This document shows, one piece after another, positions 10,901 through 22,681 of a stretch of DNA of 64,000 nt. The position numbers and the translations under genes are program-made. The notes beneath the pieces were generated by a model, which saw only the letters and a program-made list of their open reading frames with translations, did not search any database and had not been told where the DNA came from. Source of the stretch: Avena insularis (lineage: Eukaryota; Streptophyta; Magnoliopsida; Poales; Poaceae). Numbering within the stretch: the stretch's first letter is position 1; every line of letters starts with the position of its first letter. Location: positions 465,540,744 to 465,604,743 of the forward strand of contig CM042697.1 of the NCBI GenBank assembly GCA_023614405.1, written 5' to 3'.

Positions 10901-13900
10901 CATCAACCAGTCCCGTGTCCCATCTCGCCACCGACGCCCGGAAGATGTGAGTAGCTGCCTCTCTAACCCACATTCTTTCCATCACATTTAGCATAGCGGC
11001 TTAGGGTTCATATTTGCATCTACGAGTCCTCCACATATACATCACTGATTAGATTAGCGTTTTTGGTTTTCTTTGCTTGAACAGATGGAGGACTCTATGC
11101 CAACTGGGAGTGACAATGAGAGCATCCCTACGCACAACGGTGATTCAAGTTCGGATGATGGAGATATGTTTTTCTTTGAGGATGAGCTTACTGAGAACGA
11201 CCTCTTTGAAGAAAACGAATCCGGGGATGATAAGGTCAAGTGAAGTTTATTTTTTATTTTTTAATCTGCACACCTAGAGCATGCAAATTTATACACATAC
11301 TTTTTAAATTGTGCAGATGGACATCGATTGTGGAAACAAGGATCGCCATCGGAAAGAATCTATCTCGGAAAGCATTAGTGATGTATGTCTAGTGCTACAT
11401 TATTTTTATAACAATTGAATAGCCATGTTATATGACTTTGTGCTACAATGTTGTAGGTTGTACTATTCTATCATAGCGACCATGATTATTTTGGGGATTC
11501 GGACTTAGAAAACTGGGATGAAGAGACGGCGGAAGAATCACAAGAACCTGAAGGATCAAAATCTGAATTCAAGAGTGATGTAAGTTTCTTATTGTTGTAT
11601 GAGAAGGCATATATAGGATCAACCATATGACCACCACTTTCATTTCTTTGCTTCTAATTGTGTAGGTTACAGACAGTTCAAAATCTGAATTCAAGAGTGA
11701 TGTAAGTTGCTTATTGTTGTATGACAAGGCATATATATGATCAACCATATAACCACCACTTACATTTCTTTGCTTTATAATTGTGTAGGTTACAGACAGT
11801 TCACAGCATGAGCACAGAGAGCATCCAGTGATGCGAGAGAAGGATTTTCAGCATGCTCAGGATGAGCGTGACACACATCGGATTGTAAAGGAGATGACCT
11901 TCACTAACAAAGCGGCAGCATTCGCTTACTACAACGCATACGCCAGAGAACGTGGTTTCAGCATAAGGAAACAGAGGGTGAAGCGAAATTTGGAAGGAGT
12001 TATTATATACAAGCGGTTTCTTTGTTCCAGGGCAGGGGAACGCGAGGAAAAGTATGTGCACATGGAGAACCGCAAGAAGAGGCCACGAGCTCTGTCTCGA
12101 TGCGACTGCCGAGCCTATCTCAGCGTGTCGTATAACAAATCCATGGGGATTTGGAAAGTTCTGCAATTTAAGGACGAGCACAACCACGTGCTAGCTAGAC
12201 CCGATGAAGTCCCGTTTCTTCGGTCCCATCGGAAGATCAAGTCTTACCAGAAAGCTGAAATCATGTCACTAGCAGCAACTGGGATGCGCAAGTTCGAGAT
12301 TATGAAAACCATTATCAGCAAAAGTGGAAGGCGGAGCAAGGTTGGGTTCGTCTTGAAGGATCTTTACAACATGTGTTCCCAGGAGAAGAGAAAGCTCATT
12401 GCATCAGGTGACGCTAACACAGCCATCCGAATTATGCAGAACAGGCAGGCCCGTGGTCCTGAATTCTTTTTCGATTACCAGCTAGATGATGGAGGAAATT
12501 TGAAAAGCATGTTTTGGTGTGACTCTCAGTCACGTCGGTGATGTGTTGGTGTTCAACAGTACATACAAAATGAATCAGTATGGAATGCCATTCATTCCTT
12601 TCGTGGGGTTGAACCATCACCGCAGAACTACTGTTTTCGCATGCGCAATCGTCTCCAACGAGAAAACAGAAACATACGTATGGCTGCTTCAAACATTTTT
12701 GCAAGCTATGTGTCAAAAGAAGACAAAAGGGGTTATCACTGATGCAGATTGTTAAATGATGAAAGCCATTGGCATTGTCTTCAAGGATGTGTGGCACCGT
12801 GTATGTACGTGGCACGTTGAAAATAATATGAAAAAACACCTCAATCACGATTCTCTGAATGAATTCATGTCATTGATATACTACAGCACCTCAGAAGAGG
12901 TCTTTGAGCAGAGATGGAGCGCCTATATTAAGAAATGGCAGACAAAGGGAACCAAAGAGTGGCTGAGTAGAATGTACAAGAAGAAGTGATGGTAGGCAGC
13001 CGCTTATCTAGCCAATGGCTTTTTCTCAGAATGAAAAGCAATCAGAGGAGCGAGAGTTTGAACTCGTGCCTACACCTTCATCTTGACTCTAAAATAACAC
13101 TGGTGGATTTGATCGTGCACTAGGAGAACTCCATTAACCCTATCCGTCAGGAAGATGCGCGACAGGACTGCGAGGACTCACAGACATTACCTTTGCCGGT
13201 TACTAAATACAAAGATATTGAGTCTGCTGCTGCGAAAGTATTCACTGCAGCAAACTTCTATATCTTGCAATCGGAGCTGAAAAAAGTTGATGGACTCAAG
13301 ATTGCTGAATGTGCGCAAGGTGATTCCGGTGATAATAAGTACTCTCTGATATGGGCAGATAAACCTACTAGGCAGTTTGACATGATCTACACGCCTGACA
13401 GTGAGGAAACTATAAAGTTCTCCTGCAGAAGAATGACTAGGAAGGGGCTACCTTGCAAGCACATCCTCTACATGTTGGATTACCTGCGACTAGAAAAAAT
13501 ACCAACTTGTTGTGTCCTTCGGCGCTTCTCAAAGAACGCAAGATTTGGATTATCTGCGAAGTGCGAGAGCGATATGTTCGGATATGGATGGTCAAGTGCA
13601 ACCGAGAAGACAATGTTTTCCGACTTGAATGTACGATCTCAAGAAGTTATCGCAGTGTTATGCCATGATGAACAGTCTCGTCATGAATATGAGGAATTCA
13701 TCGATCGAATAATGCAAAGGACAATGGGGCTTAGCAATATTCAAACAAGCTACTTCGATGCAGATGCACAGAGCAGCAAGGAAAAAGCACCTCAAGTTGG
13801 TGATCCACTAAAAGTTAAATCCAAAGGCGCGCCTAAGAAAAACAAACGAGTTGGAGATGACGGTGCTAATCCACGCATGAGTAAAAATGGCAGACCACTA

Positions 13901-14127
13901 TCATACGATGAACAAAAAAAGAAGAAGAAGAAGGGGAACCACCTGTGCAGCGCATGCAATACTGCTAGTCATAACAGACGAAATGCTAAATTATGTAAAC
14001 TACATCCGCAGTAAGTCATTCCTTGAGTACAACTAAAAATCATTATCAAAACTTTCGTTAAAATTGTCAATAGCTAACTGCGTCTTACTGTTATGCATGC
14101 AGGTATGTGGAGGTAGCAGAAAACTAG
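10900..14127 (+). pseudogene. FAR1-related / MULE transposase-like gene, degenerate
   Basis: FAR1/FHY3-family proteins descend from MULE transposases. A non-coding exon ends at a GTGAGT donor near 10947. Coding exons follow, all phase 0: 11085-11236 (acidic, MEDSMPTGSDNE), 11317-11382, 11458-11580, 11669-11701, then a long exon from about 11789. The FAR1 DNA-binding domain is clear at 11890-12200 (FAYYNAYARERGFSIRK; CDCRAYLSV). The transposase core is at 12500-12850 (PFIPFVGLNHH, YVWLLQTFLQAM, VITDAD), the SWIM-like segment at 13420-13470 (RKGLPCKHIL), and a C-terminal zinc-knuckle-like CSAC..H at 13950. A last exon encodes YVEVAEN and stops at 14127. It is broken by a frameshift and stop near 12540, a TAA at about 12752, a TGA near 12987 and others. 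The first catalytic Asp of the DDE core reads Asn (FNSTY). Confidence 0.8.
11556..11799 (+). repeat. 122-bp tandem duplication creating an extra exon
   Basis: tcaaaatctgaattcaag begins at 11556 and again at 11678. The unit includes the exon end SKSEFKSD, the GTAAGT donor, the whole short intron and the acceptor TGTGTAG|GTTACAGACAG. The result is a duplicated 12-codon exon that keeps the reading phase of the FAR1-like gene. The copies differ at a few intron bases. Confidence 0.8.
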
Positions 14128-14189
14128 ACGTTGCTCTTAATTCATAAACTTTGCTCATACCAAAGACATAGTGCACCACACACACAACA

Positions 14190-15195
14190 CAGAGAACTTT
14201 ATGCAGGCCAGGACAACCCTATGAGCACGACGTTCATGGTGGACTACTACGTGCACTCGACTCGACTCCACTACGTACCTCTACACCTGAGGTGGCAGGC
14301 TAGGACTCGCCGGCATCAGCTCTCCATCGACACCAGCTCCCGCAGAGCACACGTCGTCGACAACGTCATCCTCGCGCACCGAGCTAGCCTCTCCGACACC
14401 CGAAGCTAAAGCCGCGCCGCCATCACATCTGCCTCGCCGCGAGGTGCACCCGATGACCACGCGCGCGCACCATGGACGGCATCGTGCAGCCGAATACCCG
14501 CCTCGCCTCGTCGCCAAAAAGGATATGTGAAGCAGCAGGGCATCGACGTCGCGGACGCCTTTGCGCCTGTTGCACGGCTGGAGTCCGTGCGGCTCCTGCT
14601 GGCGCTCGCCGCACACCGCGGGTGGGTCTGCTGGCCATGGGCGCTAGGCGATGCGCCTGCACAATCCACTCTACGGACTCCGTCAGGCACCTAGAGGCTA
14701 GAGCCCGGAACGCGAAGTTGGACGCCACGCTCGACGCGCTCGGCTTCAGTTTAGGTGTTAGTCTGTCAGAGTTTCAGTTTTATCAGGTTAGCACTTCGCC
14801 ATTTTAGTTGGTTGATTTAGTCATAGGTCTAGCTCCGATTCTGTTGTTACAAACTGGAGCGAGTCGCGCGGATGACGATCCGTTCGTGGGATGGCACGAA
14901 CGCAAGGACCATGGCCACGTTTTCCCACTGTAAGAAAGAATAAAAGGAGAGATACTTAATTAGCCAGAAATATGGAATATGCGTCATGCCATGGGTCTAG
15001 AGCCCAATGCAATGTTTGGATATATGAGGCACAAGTGTGCATCATGCCATGGGCATACCACTTTTATACTTAGAATCAATGTCATGATTTGGCATAGTAG
15101 TTGTATAGTTTGATGTAACAACTAGGTGGGATCATGTTGACCAAGTGTTGACTCATACAACCACAAATATGATGAAGGTGTTCATAGACAACTCC
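14190..15195 (+). mobile_element. Copia-derived chimeric module, copy C1
   Basis: This is a scrambled piece of a Copia pol region joined to non-Copia sequence. Reverse-transcriptase N-terminal motifs are readable ([38 protein letters not shown]-like, NAKLDATLDALGFS), with most of the domain between them deleted. After the RT end come tttaggtgttagtctg and a 300-bp tail ending in a satellite-like monomer in reverse orientation (about 15000-15195). The same module recurs at 17603, 18036 and 41840. It directly follows the end of the FAR1-like gene. Confidence 0.65.
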
Positions 15196-15640
15196 CATAG
15201 GTCAAGTGGGTGCGTATCCGGAATTTGTGTTTCTCGCCGTGAACACATGTTTTGGTTTTGTATTAGGTTTATCCAAAAACTTTCTTTATATTGGTGATCC
15301 TTCGGTGGATTCTTGTGCGTCATACACATCCTTTGCGTTGTACGTACTAAAAGTTCTCCAAAGACAGGAGTTGATAATGTGTAAATTTAATTAAAGATCG
15401 TGTTGTGCATATCAAATTTGGAAAAACCATAAATATGGTAAGACATTAAACAGTACAATAAAACATTTAAAAATACGTAAAGACGCATAAAAAATAGGAA
15501 AAACAAGACATTAAAAAGTAATAACCCTATAGGCCCAATTAACTACCCACAACGAGACCCAACGCCAGCAGTTAATCACTGAGTGCGTATCGGCACGTCG
15601 ATCGTCCCACAACCCACGACTCAACCTAGGTAGGCCGCCA
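15196..15640. other. Spacer with no recognised gene
   Basis: AT-rich sequence between module C1 and the Ulp1-like relic. One 62-codon frame (15206-15394) has no recognisable motif, and I do not support it as a gene. Confidence 0.3.
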
Positions 15641-15649
15641 ATCACCGCT

Positions 15650-17600
15650 GCCTCCATTACGAGCCGCCCTCGCCGTCACACATTGCCGCCTCCCTTCTCC
15701 ACCCCATCTCGTGTGTCCTCCAGGGATCGACACCGCCTCTCACCACTTCATGCTCACAGGACTCCCTTTCGCCGTCTCTCATTGGTGCCACCCTTCGTCG
15801 ACTCTTCTCATCTGTCGTCCAGGTACTGATTCCATGTCTCATCGATTGTTTATTGTTGTGCATACAAGATGCTCATATAGGTTTTTGGGGAACTCGTGTA
15901 GATTTAGATGGCGAAACATTAACACATTCTGTAAATGATTCGTGCAGCATGGACGAATAAGATGGGGAGATATTTTATGGTGTCGTGGAGAACAATGCAC
16001 GCAATGATATGACTTCTACCACGGGTAATAGTAAGTATGGTTCCCCATTATTTGAGCGACAGAAACAACCGAAACATAAATCAAAAAATACGAAAGTTAT
16101 AATGTTTTATAGATTTCATTACTTATTTTTATTGAGCAAACAAAATGGTTCAGTGTGGTAACTTGTGTGTTTTCATAAATATTATGCAACGATATTATTT
16201 GAACATCATGATATTGGGGAATGTTACACTATGTTAACACCAGATGAAATAGAAGCTGCTATCAAATATGTTTCAACTTTGGCGAAGATCCCCAAAGAAG
16301 CTGTAAAAATGGCGTACAAAAACTCAGATGAGGCCATCTTGTCTTCCAAAGATCTTAACGTTGTTCTTATTAAATAATGGCTTAGTACTGCTATAAGTAA
16401 TTCGCTAACCTATTATTGTTATTTTACAACAAAGAAGTATGAACATGCAATCATTGTACGATTATTATTTTCAGATACTTGATGCCTATATTCTACAGCT
16501 GGCTCCCCGTCTTGACTATGATCGGCACATATGTGGACCATTGAGGTCAAGCTATCTTATCAAAGAAGCCATTAAATTGTACACAACGAAAAAAACTTGA
16601 AAACTTTTGACGTAGAAGAAGTACCAAGACCAGGAGCTGTAGGAAGGGTTTTGAATGAATATTTTGCACGTGACAAGGTAAAGAGTGTTTTTTATAAAGT
16701 TGATGTTGTTGTTAACTATTTGGAATCCTACATAGTACATGCTAGTGATCTTATTTTGTAGGCATATTTCCCTCTGAATATACGCGGAGAACATTATGTG
16801 ACAGTTGTAATGCATAACGTCAAGCAGGAGTTCCAAGTCCTTGACCCTATATATAGTTTAACCTATTCGCATGGAGTTGAGGATGACTTGGTATTATCTA
16901 CTTTTCTCATCAAAACCTTGTTATCTTTTGGCGTTTCAGTAACTCTAAATCTTTTGCAGAAAGGATAAATAGCACTAGACATATATTGGACAAACAAAAC
17001 TACACGCAAACAATTTCTTGACGTCGAGACTTGGCCTATTAAAAATATGAAATTAGAAAGCAAGATGATGGGTAAGTACTCCCTCCGTTTCAAAATATAA
17101 AATGTTTTAGGTTTGTGAATAAAATGTATCTAGACTTGTTTTAGTATGTAGATTCACTCTAAACTTGGGTGAACCTACGTACTAAAAGAAGTCTAGATAC
17201 ATTTTCTTCACAAAGCTAAAACATCTTATATTTTGAAATGGAGGGAGTACTTGTGAATCATATCGCTTTCTCACTACTGATGTCGTAAATGAATTTTGTT
17301 TCATCGTATGGCAGCAACTCATGCGAATTATGGATTTTGCAATGTCTAGAGCACTGGGACGGAGATCGTATGACTAAGAACATTGATCAGGTATGTACAC
17401 TATTCTTTTGTATAGTCGCAAAAATCAATATGATTATAATTCAATTTATAAACTTTCTATATGGTACTGTAGACAACAATTGAAGAATCAATAGGACCTA
17501 CCGTTGCAACAATTCTTATGTCTAGAAGAAACAAGCTAGAGGCTGTGAAAAGGAAAGTCAGATCAGTGATTAATAATAGTGTATGTTGAGAATTTACTAG
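15650..17600 (+). pseudogene. Ulp1-like (C48) cysteine peptidase relic
   Basis: Ulp1 peptidases cleave SUMO-type conjugates and are often captured by plant MULEs. Exon-like segments in order: about 16165-16375 (LTPDEIEAAIKYVSTLAKIP), 16475-16678 (HICGPLRSSYLIKEAIKLY; PRPGAVGRVLNEYFARDK), 16760-16890 (YFPLNIRGEHYVTVVMH; EFQVLDPIYS), 16958-17070 (IYWTNKTTRKQFLDVETWP), 17310-17390 (SNSCELWILQCLEHWDGDRM) and 17472-17580 (SIGPTVATILMSRRNKLEAV). The His (EHYV), Asp (VLDP) and Cys (SNSCEL) of the peptidase triad can be placed, but the glycine usually after the Cys is Glu. Frame breaks and weak splice sites indicate decay. A Stowaway MITE sits in one intron. The first exon near 15700-15830 is unclear. 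Confidence 0.6.
17079..17247. mobile_element. Stowaway-type MITE (Tc1/Mariner), 169 bp
   Basis: Terminal repeats ctccctccgtttcaaaat and its complement (ttttgaaatggagggag), flanked by TA at 17077-17078 and 17248-17249. It is highly self-complementary and lies within an intron of the Ulp1-like relic. The same family recurs at 44805-44973 with the same length. Confidence 0.9.
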
Positions 17601-17602
17601 CC

Positions 17603-18035
17603 CCTTTACGGACTCCGTCGGGCACCTAGAGGCTAGATCCTGGAACACGAAGTTGGACGCCACGCTCGACGCGTACAGCTTCAGTTTAGGTGTTAGTCTG
17701 CCAAATTTTCAGTTTTATCAGGTTAGCACTTCGCCATTTTAGTTGGTTGATTTAGTCACAGGTCTAGCTCCGATTCTGTTGTTACAAACTAGAGCGAGTC
17801 ACGCGGATGACGATCCGTTCGTGGGATGGCATGAACACAAGGATCATGGCCACGTTTTCCCACTATAATAAAGAATAAAAGGAGAGAAACTTAATTAGCC
17901 AGAAATATGGAATATGCATCATGCCATGGGTCTAGAGCCCAATGCAATGTTCGGATATATGAGGCACAAGTGTGCATCATGCCATGGGCATACCACTTTT
18001 ATACTTAGAATCGATGTCATGATTTGGCATAGTAG
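17603..18035 (+). mobile_element. Copia-derived chimeric module, copy C3 (tail only)
   Basis: Begins with the RT end segment (ctttacggactccgtc; NTKLDATLDA-like) and runs through the same tail as C1, including the reversed satellite monomer at about 17930-18035. It replaces the end of the Ulp1-like relic and is joined directly to copy C2. Confidence 0.65.
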
Positions 18036-19178
18036 TTATGCACAGTGCGCCGACACCGGCGTCGGCGAGCGGAGAGCTGGCGCAATCTCCGAGTACTACG
18101 CATGGACCATGTCGGCAAGTTCACGTGTCGGGCACGTTCGCTGTGCACAGTGCGCCGACACCAGCGTTAAGCGCCACCTCACGGCGCCGTAATCACCCCA
18201 GCAGAACGGGGTGATCGCGCGTCGCAACCAGACGGTCGTAGCGGTGTCCAGAAGCATGCTGAAGGCCAAGGGCATGCCAAATTACTTCTGGGGCGAGACC
18301 GTGCTGACAGTGGTCTACGTGTTGAACCTGAACCGGGCGTTCACGCGCAGCGTCACCGGCATGACGCCATATGACGCTTGGTATCTGCGGAGCTTCGGCT
18401 ACGTCGCGCACTTACGTGAAGAGCGCGCGTCCTCACCTGAAGAAGCTGGACGACCGGAGCACGCCAATGGTCTTCATCGGCTACGAGAACGGCACCAAGG
18501 GCTACCATGTCTACGATCCCGTCGCCAAGCGTGTGCACGCACACGGAACATAGTCTTTGTCGAGGACGCGAGCTTGGACTGGAGCACGCACGAGGACAAC
18601 CCTGTGAACATGGCGTTCACCGTGGACTGCTACGTGCACTCGACTCGACTCCACTGCGTACCGCTACACCTAAGGTGGCAGGCCAGGACTCGCTGGCATC
18701 AGCTCTCCATCGACACCAGCTCCCTCAGAGCACACATCGCCGACAGCGTCATCCTCGCGCACCGAGTTAGCCTCTCCGGCGCCCGAAGATGAAGCCGCGC
18801 CGCCATCACATCTGCCTCGCCGCGAGGCGCACCGGCGACCACGCTGCCGCACCATGGACGCCATTGCAGCGAATACCGCCGCCATCGCCAAAGGGATATG
18901 TGAAGCAGCAGGCATCGATGTCGCGGACGCTTTTGCGCGCTTGCACGGCTCGAGTCCGCGGCGTTCGCCGCGCTGCCGCACCGCGGTGGGTCTGGCTGCC
19001 AGGAGCTAGGCGATACCGCACAATCCACTCTAGGGACTCCGTCAGGCACCTAGAGGCTAGAGCCCGGAACGCGAAGTTGGACGCCACGCTCGACGCGCTC
19101 GGCTTCAGTTTAGGTGTTAGTCTGTCAGAGTTTCAGTTTTGTCAGGTTAGCACTTCGCCGTTTTAGTTGGTTGATTTA
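18036..19178 (+). mobile_element. Copia-derived chimeric module, copy C2 (integrase plus RT fragments)
   Basis: Integrase C-terminal core: QNGVIARRNQTVVAVSRSML, FWGETVLTVVYVLNLNRAF, VTGMTPYDAW; then a frame-shifted HLKKLDDRSTPMVFIGYE and YDPVAKRVH. RT fragments follow, as in C1. The catalytic Glu of a Copia integrase normally sits in NGVVERRN and here reads Ala. The module ends at the gatttagtca tail near 19178, and the B3-like gene region begins immediately after. Confidence 0.7.
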
Positions 19179-19295
19179 GTCACTTAGCAGTCCTACACTT
19201 ACTTAGTGCATCCACATCCATAATACTTACATACACTCAGCATTAGCTTGATGTTAAGAAGAAAAATTCTCATGGAAGCTCTGCCATCGTGAGAC

Positions 19296-19306
19296 TTTAT
19301 AAATGG
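19296..19306 (+). promoter_or_regulatory. TATA box of the B3-like gene
   Basis: tttataaatgg lies about 740 bp upstream of the start codon. The intervening leader is C/T-rich and contains an acceptor just before the ATG (ttttttcag at about 20020), so a 5' untranslated intron is likely. Confidence 0.5.
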
Positions 19307-20039
19307 AAGGAAACCGAAAGGACTCGGTTCAGTTCTTCCACCGACCCCCCACACCCCCCACTCCCACTGTGCACATCCAGAGCAGTTCCCGAGAATAGTT
19401 CCTCAGAGCAGAGCAGTTCCTCAGAGCAGTTCGTCCCCTCCGATTGAGATTTCTCCTCTAATCCACTCTGCCTTTCCTTTTATTTCTTGGTTTCAATTCT
19501 AATCCTTCTTTATTTCTTCATTTGAAGAAGCTCTGTTCTTTGTTTTGCATCTCCCTTCCATTCTCTTTCTATAGCTCGACTGTGAGTTTTGCATCTCCCT
19601 ACCATTCTCTTTCTTGGTTTCCCTATAATCCTTCATGTGTTCTTCCTATCATCTTCTCCCCTCAAGATTTATTGTGATTATGTATCGATTCGATTAGAGT
19701 TCCATTGATTTACTAGTTATGGATTAGGGTTTTGTACTACTCAGATTAGAGTTGTTTATTATCGTGTAAATGAATTGTTTACAGAACATTATGATTTTAG
19801 AACACACGACTGGACATTATATATGATTTACTGGTTATGGATTAGGGTTTTTAAAATTTTCAAATTGTGCATGCTTGATAACTGAATGCATAGTGTGCTG
19901 TACTTTATGCCTGATAATTGATCTATTTTTCACTTTCTAGATTAGGGTTCTACACTGTTAAATGCATATACTGCCCTCTAGTTTTAATGCACAGTTCATT
20001 CCTTTAGTGCAGTGTTACTTTTTTCAGGTGTTTCTTGGA

Positions 20040-21225
20040 ATGGACTGTGTCGTGTGTGGGCAGCCTGCCCACAATTGTTGTAGGACACAGAGGAGAGCAG
20101 TCAGCTTCCAAGTTAACATTGTTAATGGTTTTCCCATCAATGGTGTGGTAAGTTTTTACATCTTTTTATTTTATGTACTGTTTATTTTACTGTGTTGTTT
20201 CCCATGAACTGAACTGTGTTGTTTTTTACCTTCAGGTAGTGCCATGCTCATTTAGGGAAAGACTGAATGATTTCACTTTAAATAATTGGATGGTTGCGAA
20301 CAGTGAAGCATTAAGGAATTTTGATTTGTTCCTGAAGAAGTCTAATGTTAGGACAATCATCTGTGGTCCATACTGGAAGTCCTTGATGAGGGTTTATGAT
20401 ATAGGACTTGGAGATGTAGTGCATTTTGAATATGATGACGAAGACCCCCTTGATCATGTTGGTTTCAACTTGACCAACTTGATAATGGTGAAGAGAAACA
20501 GGTTCATGAAGAAACTGGTATTTCCCTTATTTACTGTAAATAATTTGCACTTATAGTTTCTCCTTGTCCTACTACTAAATCATAATAATAACATTTTTTT
20601 AATAATTAACATGTATTTCCCCTCATTGATCAAAGGTTGGATATGTGCCTAGTTCCATCAGAAGCATTCTGCACAGGACCATCTTCTCAGACATAAATGC
20701 AGTCACTGAGCATGAAATGGCTTTCATCTTATTTGCCATTTACAAAGATGTTTATGTCAGTGAACATGAGTTTTTTGAAAGTAAAGATGAAAAGCATTTT
20801 TGGGTACACAAGATGGATATGGAAAACTATGAACATAATGCTCTGGTTAGTTTCCACATGATTCATTATGTGTTATTTTTAGTTTCCACATAGAATTGAA
20901 TGTATTTGTTAGTTTAGAATGCTTGTTCGAATACTAAGTTTAAACTTAATTGCAGTTCATGCCAATTGAGGTTGTAGATGGCTTCAGGTACCCAACTCAG
21001 GGCATAGCACATCCGTACAGGCAGGGACATGATCTTGAAGGAGAAGAAGATGATTTCATTGCATGTGCTTATACTGTATATAGGGACCATGGACATGTCA
21101 GCTTCACCACAGGGTGGAATGACTTCACATTTGCTGCTGATGTTGGATGGGCGTCTTTACTTCTGATGAAAGTAGATCATATGCAGGAGCACCTTGGTCT
21201 CAACTTTGTTGAGATTACCATGTAG
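20040..21225 (+). CDS. B3-like DNA-binding protein, four coding exons, intact
   Basis: Exons 20040-20147, 20236-20517, 20636-20845 and 20956-21225 all have phase-0 junctions with GT..AG borders and join into one open frame of 289 residues ending in TAG. The N terminus has a Cys/His cluster (MDCVVCGQPAHNCCR). The middle resembles a plant B3 fold of the REM type (VVPCSFRERLNDFTLNNWM; GPYWKSLMRVYDIGLGDVVH), with GDVVHFEYDDED as the usual end-strand. The second half (WNDFTFAADVGWASLLLM) may be a second, diverged B3-like unit. The preserved frame over four exons, inside a MULE, argues for recent coding function. The B3 call is by motif impression; a different plant-specific family is possible. A polyadenylation-type AT-rich tail follows at 21230-21530. 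Confidence 0.6.
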
Positions 21226-21713
21226 TGTTTCACCTTGGAAGAAGCTTGTTCAGATAGTCATCTTTTCTTGTTTCATCTAGTGCTGAAGTCTAATGTAGTC
21301 GTGTTGTTTAGTGAGTTGAACATATTGTATCTAGTGTAATGTGTTACTGAATTTATTCACCATGTTTAGGATGTTGTTTCTACTGTAATGTGTTACTGAA
21401 TGGAAGTCGAACATGTTGATCATCATGTATGTATTGCATATGTGTATCTTGAATGTTGAATGTATTGCATCTTGGATCATCTTATTGTGATGTACTCACA
21501 AGTATACCAGAATATTCAAAAATGCTGGCATCTGTTACAGAAGGAAGTCAAGCGACAACACAGAAGAAGAGGAAACTTGATGACATAGTTCAAGATGTGG
21601 TTGCATGAGTCATCAATTGATAGCATGATCCTACCGAGTTGATATATCAAATTTTGCGTACGGAATAGATCAAATAAAATATGGAAATTAACTGAAAATC
21701 CGACGAGCCTAAA
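21226..21713. other. 3' flank of the B3-like gene and short spacer
   Basis: This has the T-rich character of a 3' untranslated region. At about 21530-21605 a short frame (SVTEGSQ, KKRKLDDIVQD) looks like a protein tail but has no start or partner exon. A satellite-like fragment (gagtcatcaattgatagcatgatcctac) lies at 21607-21640. Confidence 0.35.
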
Positions 21714-22340
21714 CTACTCGGAATGCCAGTCGAAATCCGATGAGCCCAGAGTCATCGACGACACCGGAGTGGATGTCCACTCGAAGGAGAAGGAGGAGGA
21801 GAGGACGATCATTGACGAGCCGACGCCGTTTTTCTTGTCCTCCGCCTTCCTCTCGGCCTTCTCCTCCCTCTCCTTCTTCCTCGTCGCCGACTTTGCCCTC
21901 TGCTCCTCATGATCCGCCTTCTTCGCCGCCTTCGCCGCTACCTTTGCTGTCGCCTTCTTCTCGTAGAATGCCTCCATCACGGTGACGTCCTCCGGGAACT
22001 GCCGCGCCCACTCGAGGTGGAAGCGCTCGTCGAGCTCCGCCTTGACGAGCCGCTGCTCGAGCTCGCGCTGGCACTGTTGCTGCTCGCGCGTGATGGCCGG
22101 AGGCGGCGGCGCGAGCGATTCCACCTGTTCCCGCGTCCACACGTCATGGAAGTTCATCGTCCGGCGGGAGCAGCCGAGGCGCTAGGCGGCCGTGTCGTAG
22201 GCGCGCGCCACCTCGTGCGCTGTCTCGAACGTGCCGAGCCCGATGCGCTTGGTGCCGATGCGGATATTGGCGTAGAACGTGCCGCTCGGGCACGCGCGGA
22301 CGCCTCGGTAGCCGGAGGTCGAGCGGCGGCGGGGCGACAT
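21714..22340 (-). pseudogene. AP2/ERF transcription-factor gene with one in-frame stop
   Basis: The ATG at 22340 opens MSPRRRSTSGYRGVRACPSG, followed by the AP2/ERF domain (FYANIRIGTKRIGLGTFETA; EVARAYDTAA), then an in-frame TAG at 22182-22184 where the family has Trp (AAW). The frame continues RLGCSRRTMNFHDVWTRE and a long Glu/Lys/Ala-rich charged helix (KKATAKVAAKAAKK), ending at 21714. Total length would be about 208 codons. The single TGG-to-TAG change is the only break seen. The domain has the YRG and RAYD elements of this plant DNA-binding family. It is transcribed divergently from the F-box gene at 22682, with about 340 bp between the starts. Confidence 0.75.
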
Positions 22341-22681
22341 ATCGTCGGGAGGCGGAGCGAGGCGGGGGCGGCGAAGCGACAGGCGGGGGGTGCGAAACTT
22401 TCAGACAGTTGGGTGCGCGCGCGGCAGTCGACACGGCAATTTTGGCGCGCAGGATGGCGCAAAAGAGCGCGCACGGCAAAAAGTTTTCGCGCGTCCGCTG
22501 GAGGTTTGCGCGGGCTCCCGCGCGTGCCAAATCGGCGGTTGCTGTGTGCACGCGGTCGTTTTGTTTTCAGACGCTTCCCTTGGCATTCCCAGGCCTTCTT
22601 CAATAAATAATCGGCGGTCTGTCTCTGGAACCGCTACCTCTGCCATTCAACGGGACCGAGACCACACGAACACCATCATCC
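22341..22681. promoter_or_regulatory. Shared upstream region of the divergent AP2/ERF and F-box genes
   Basis: GC-rich sequence (about 22341-22560) followed by a leader with aataaataatcgg near 22600. No clear TATA box was found for either gene. It could be a bidirectional promoter. Confidence 0.35.
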
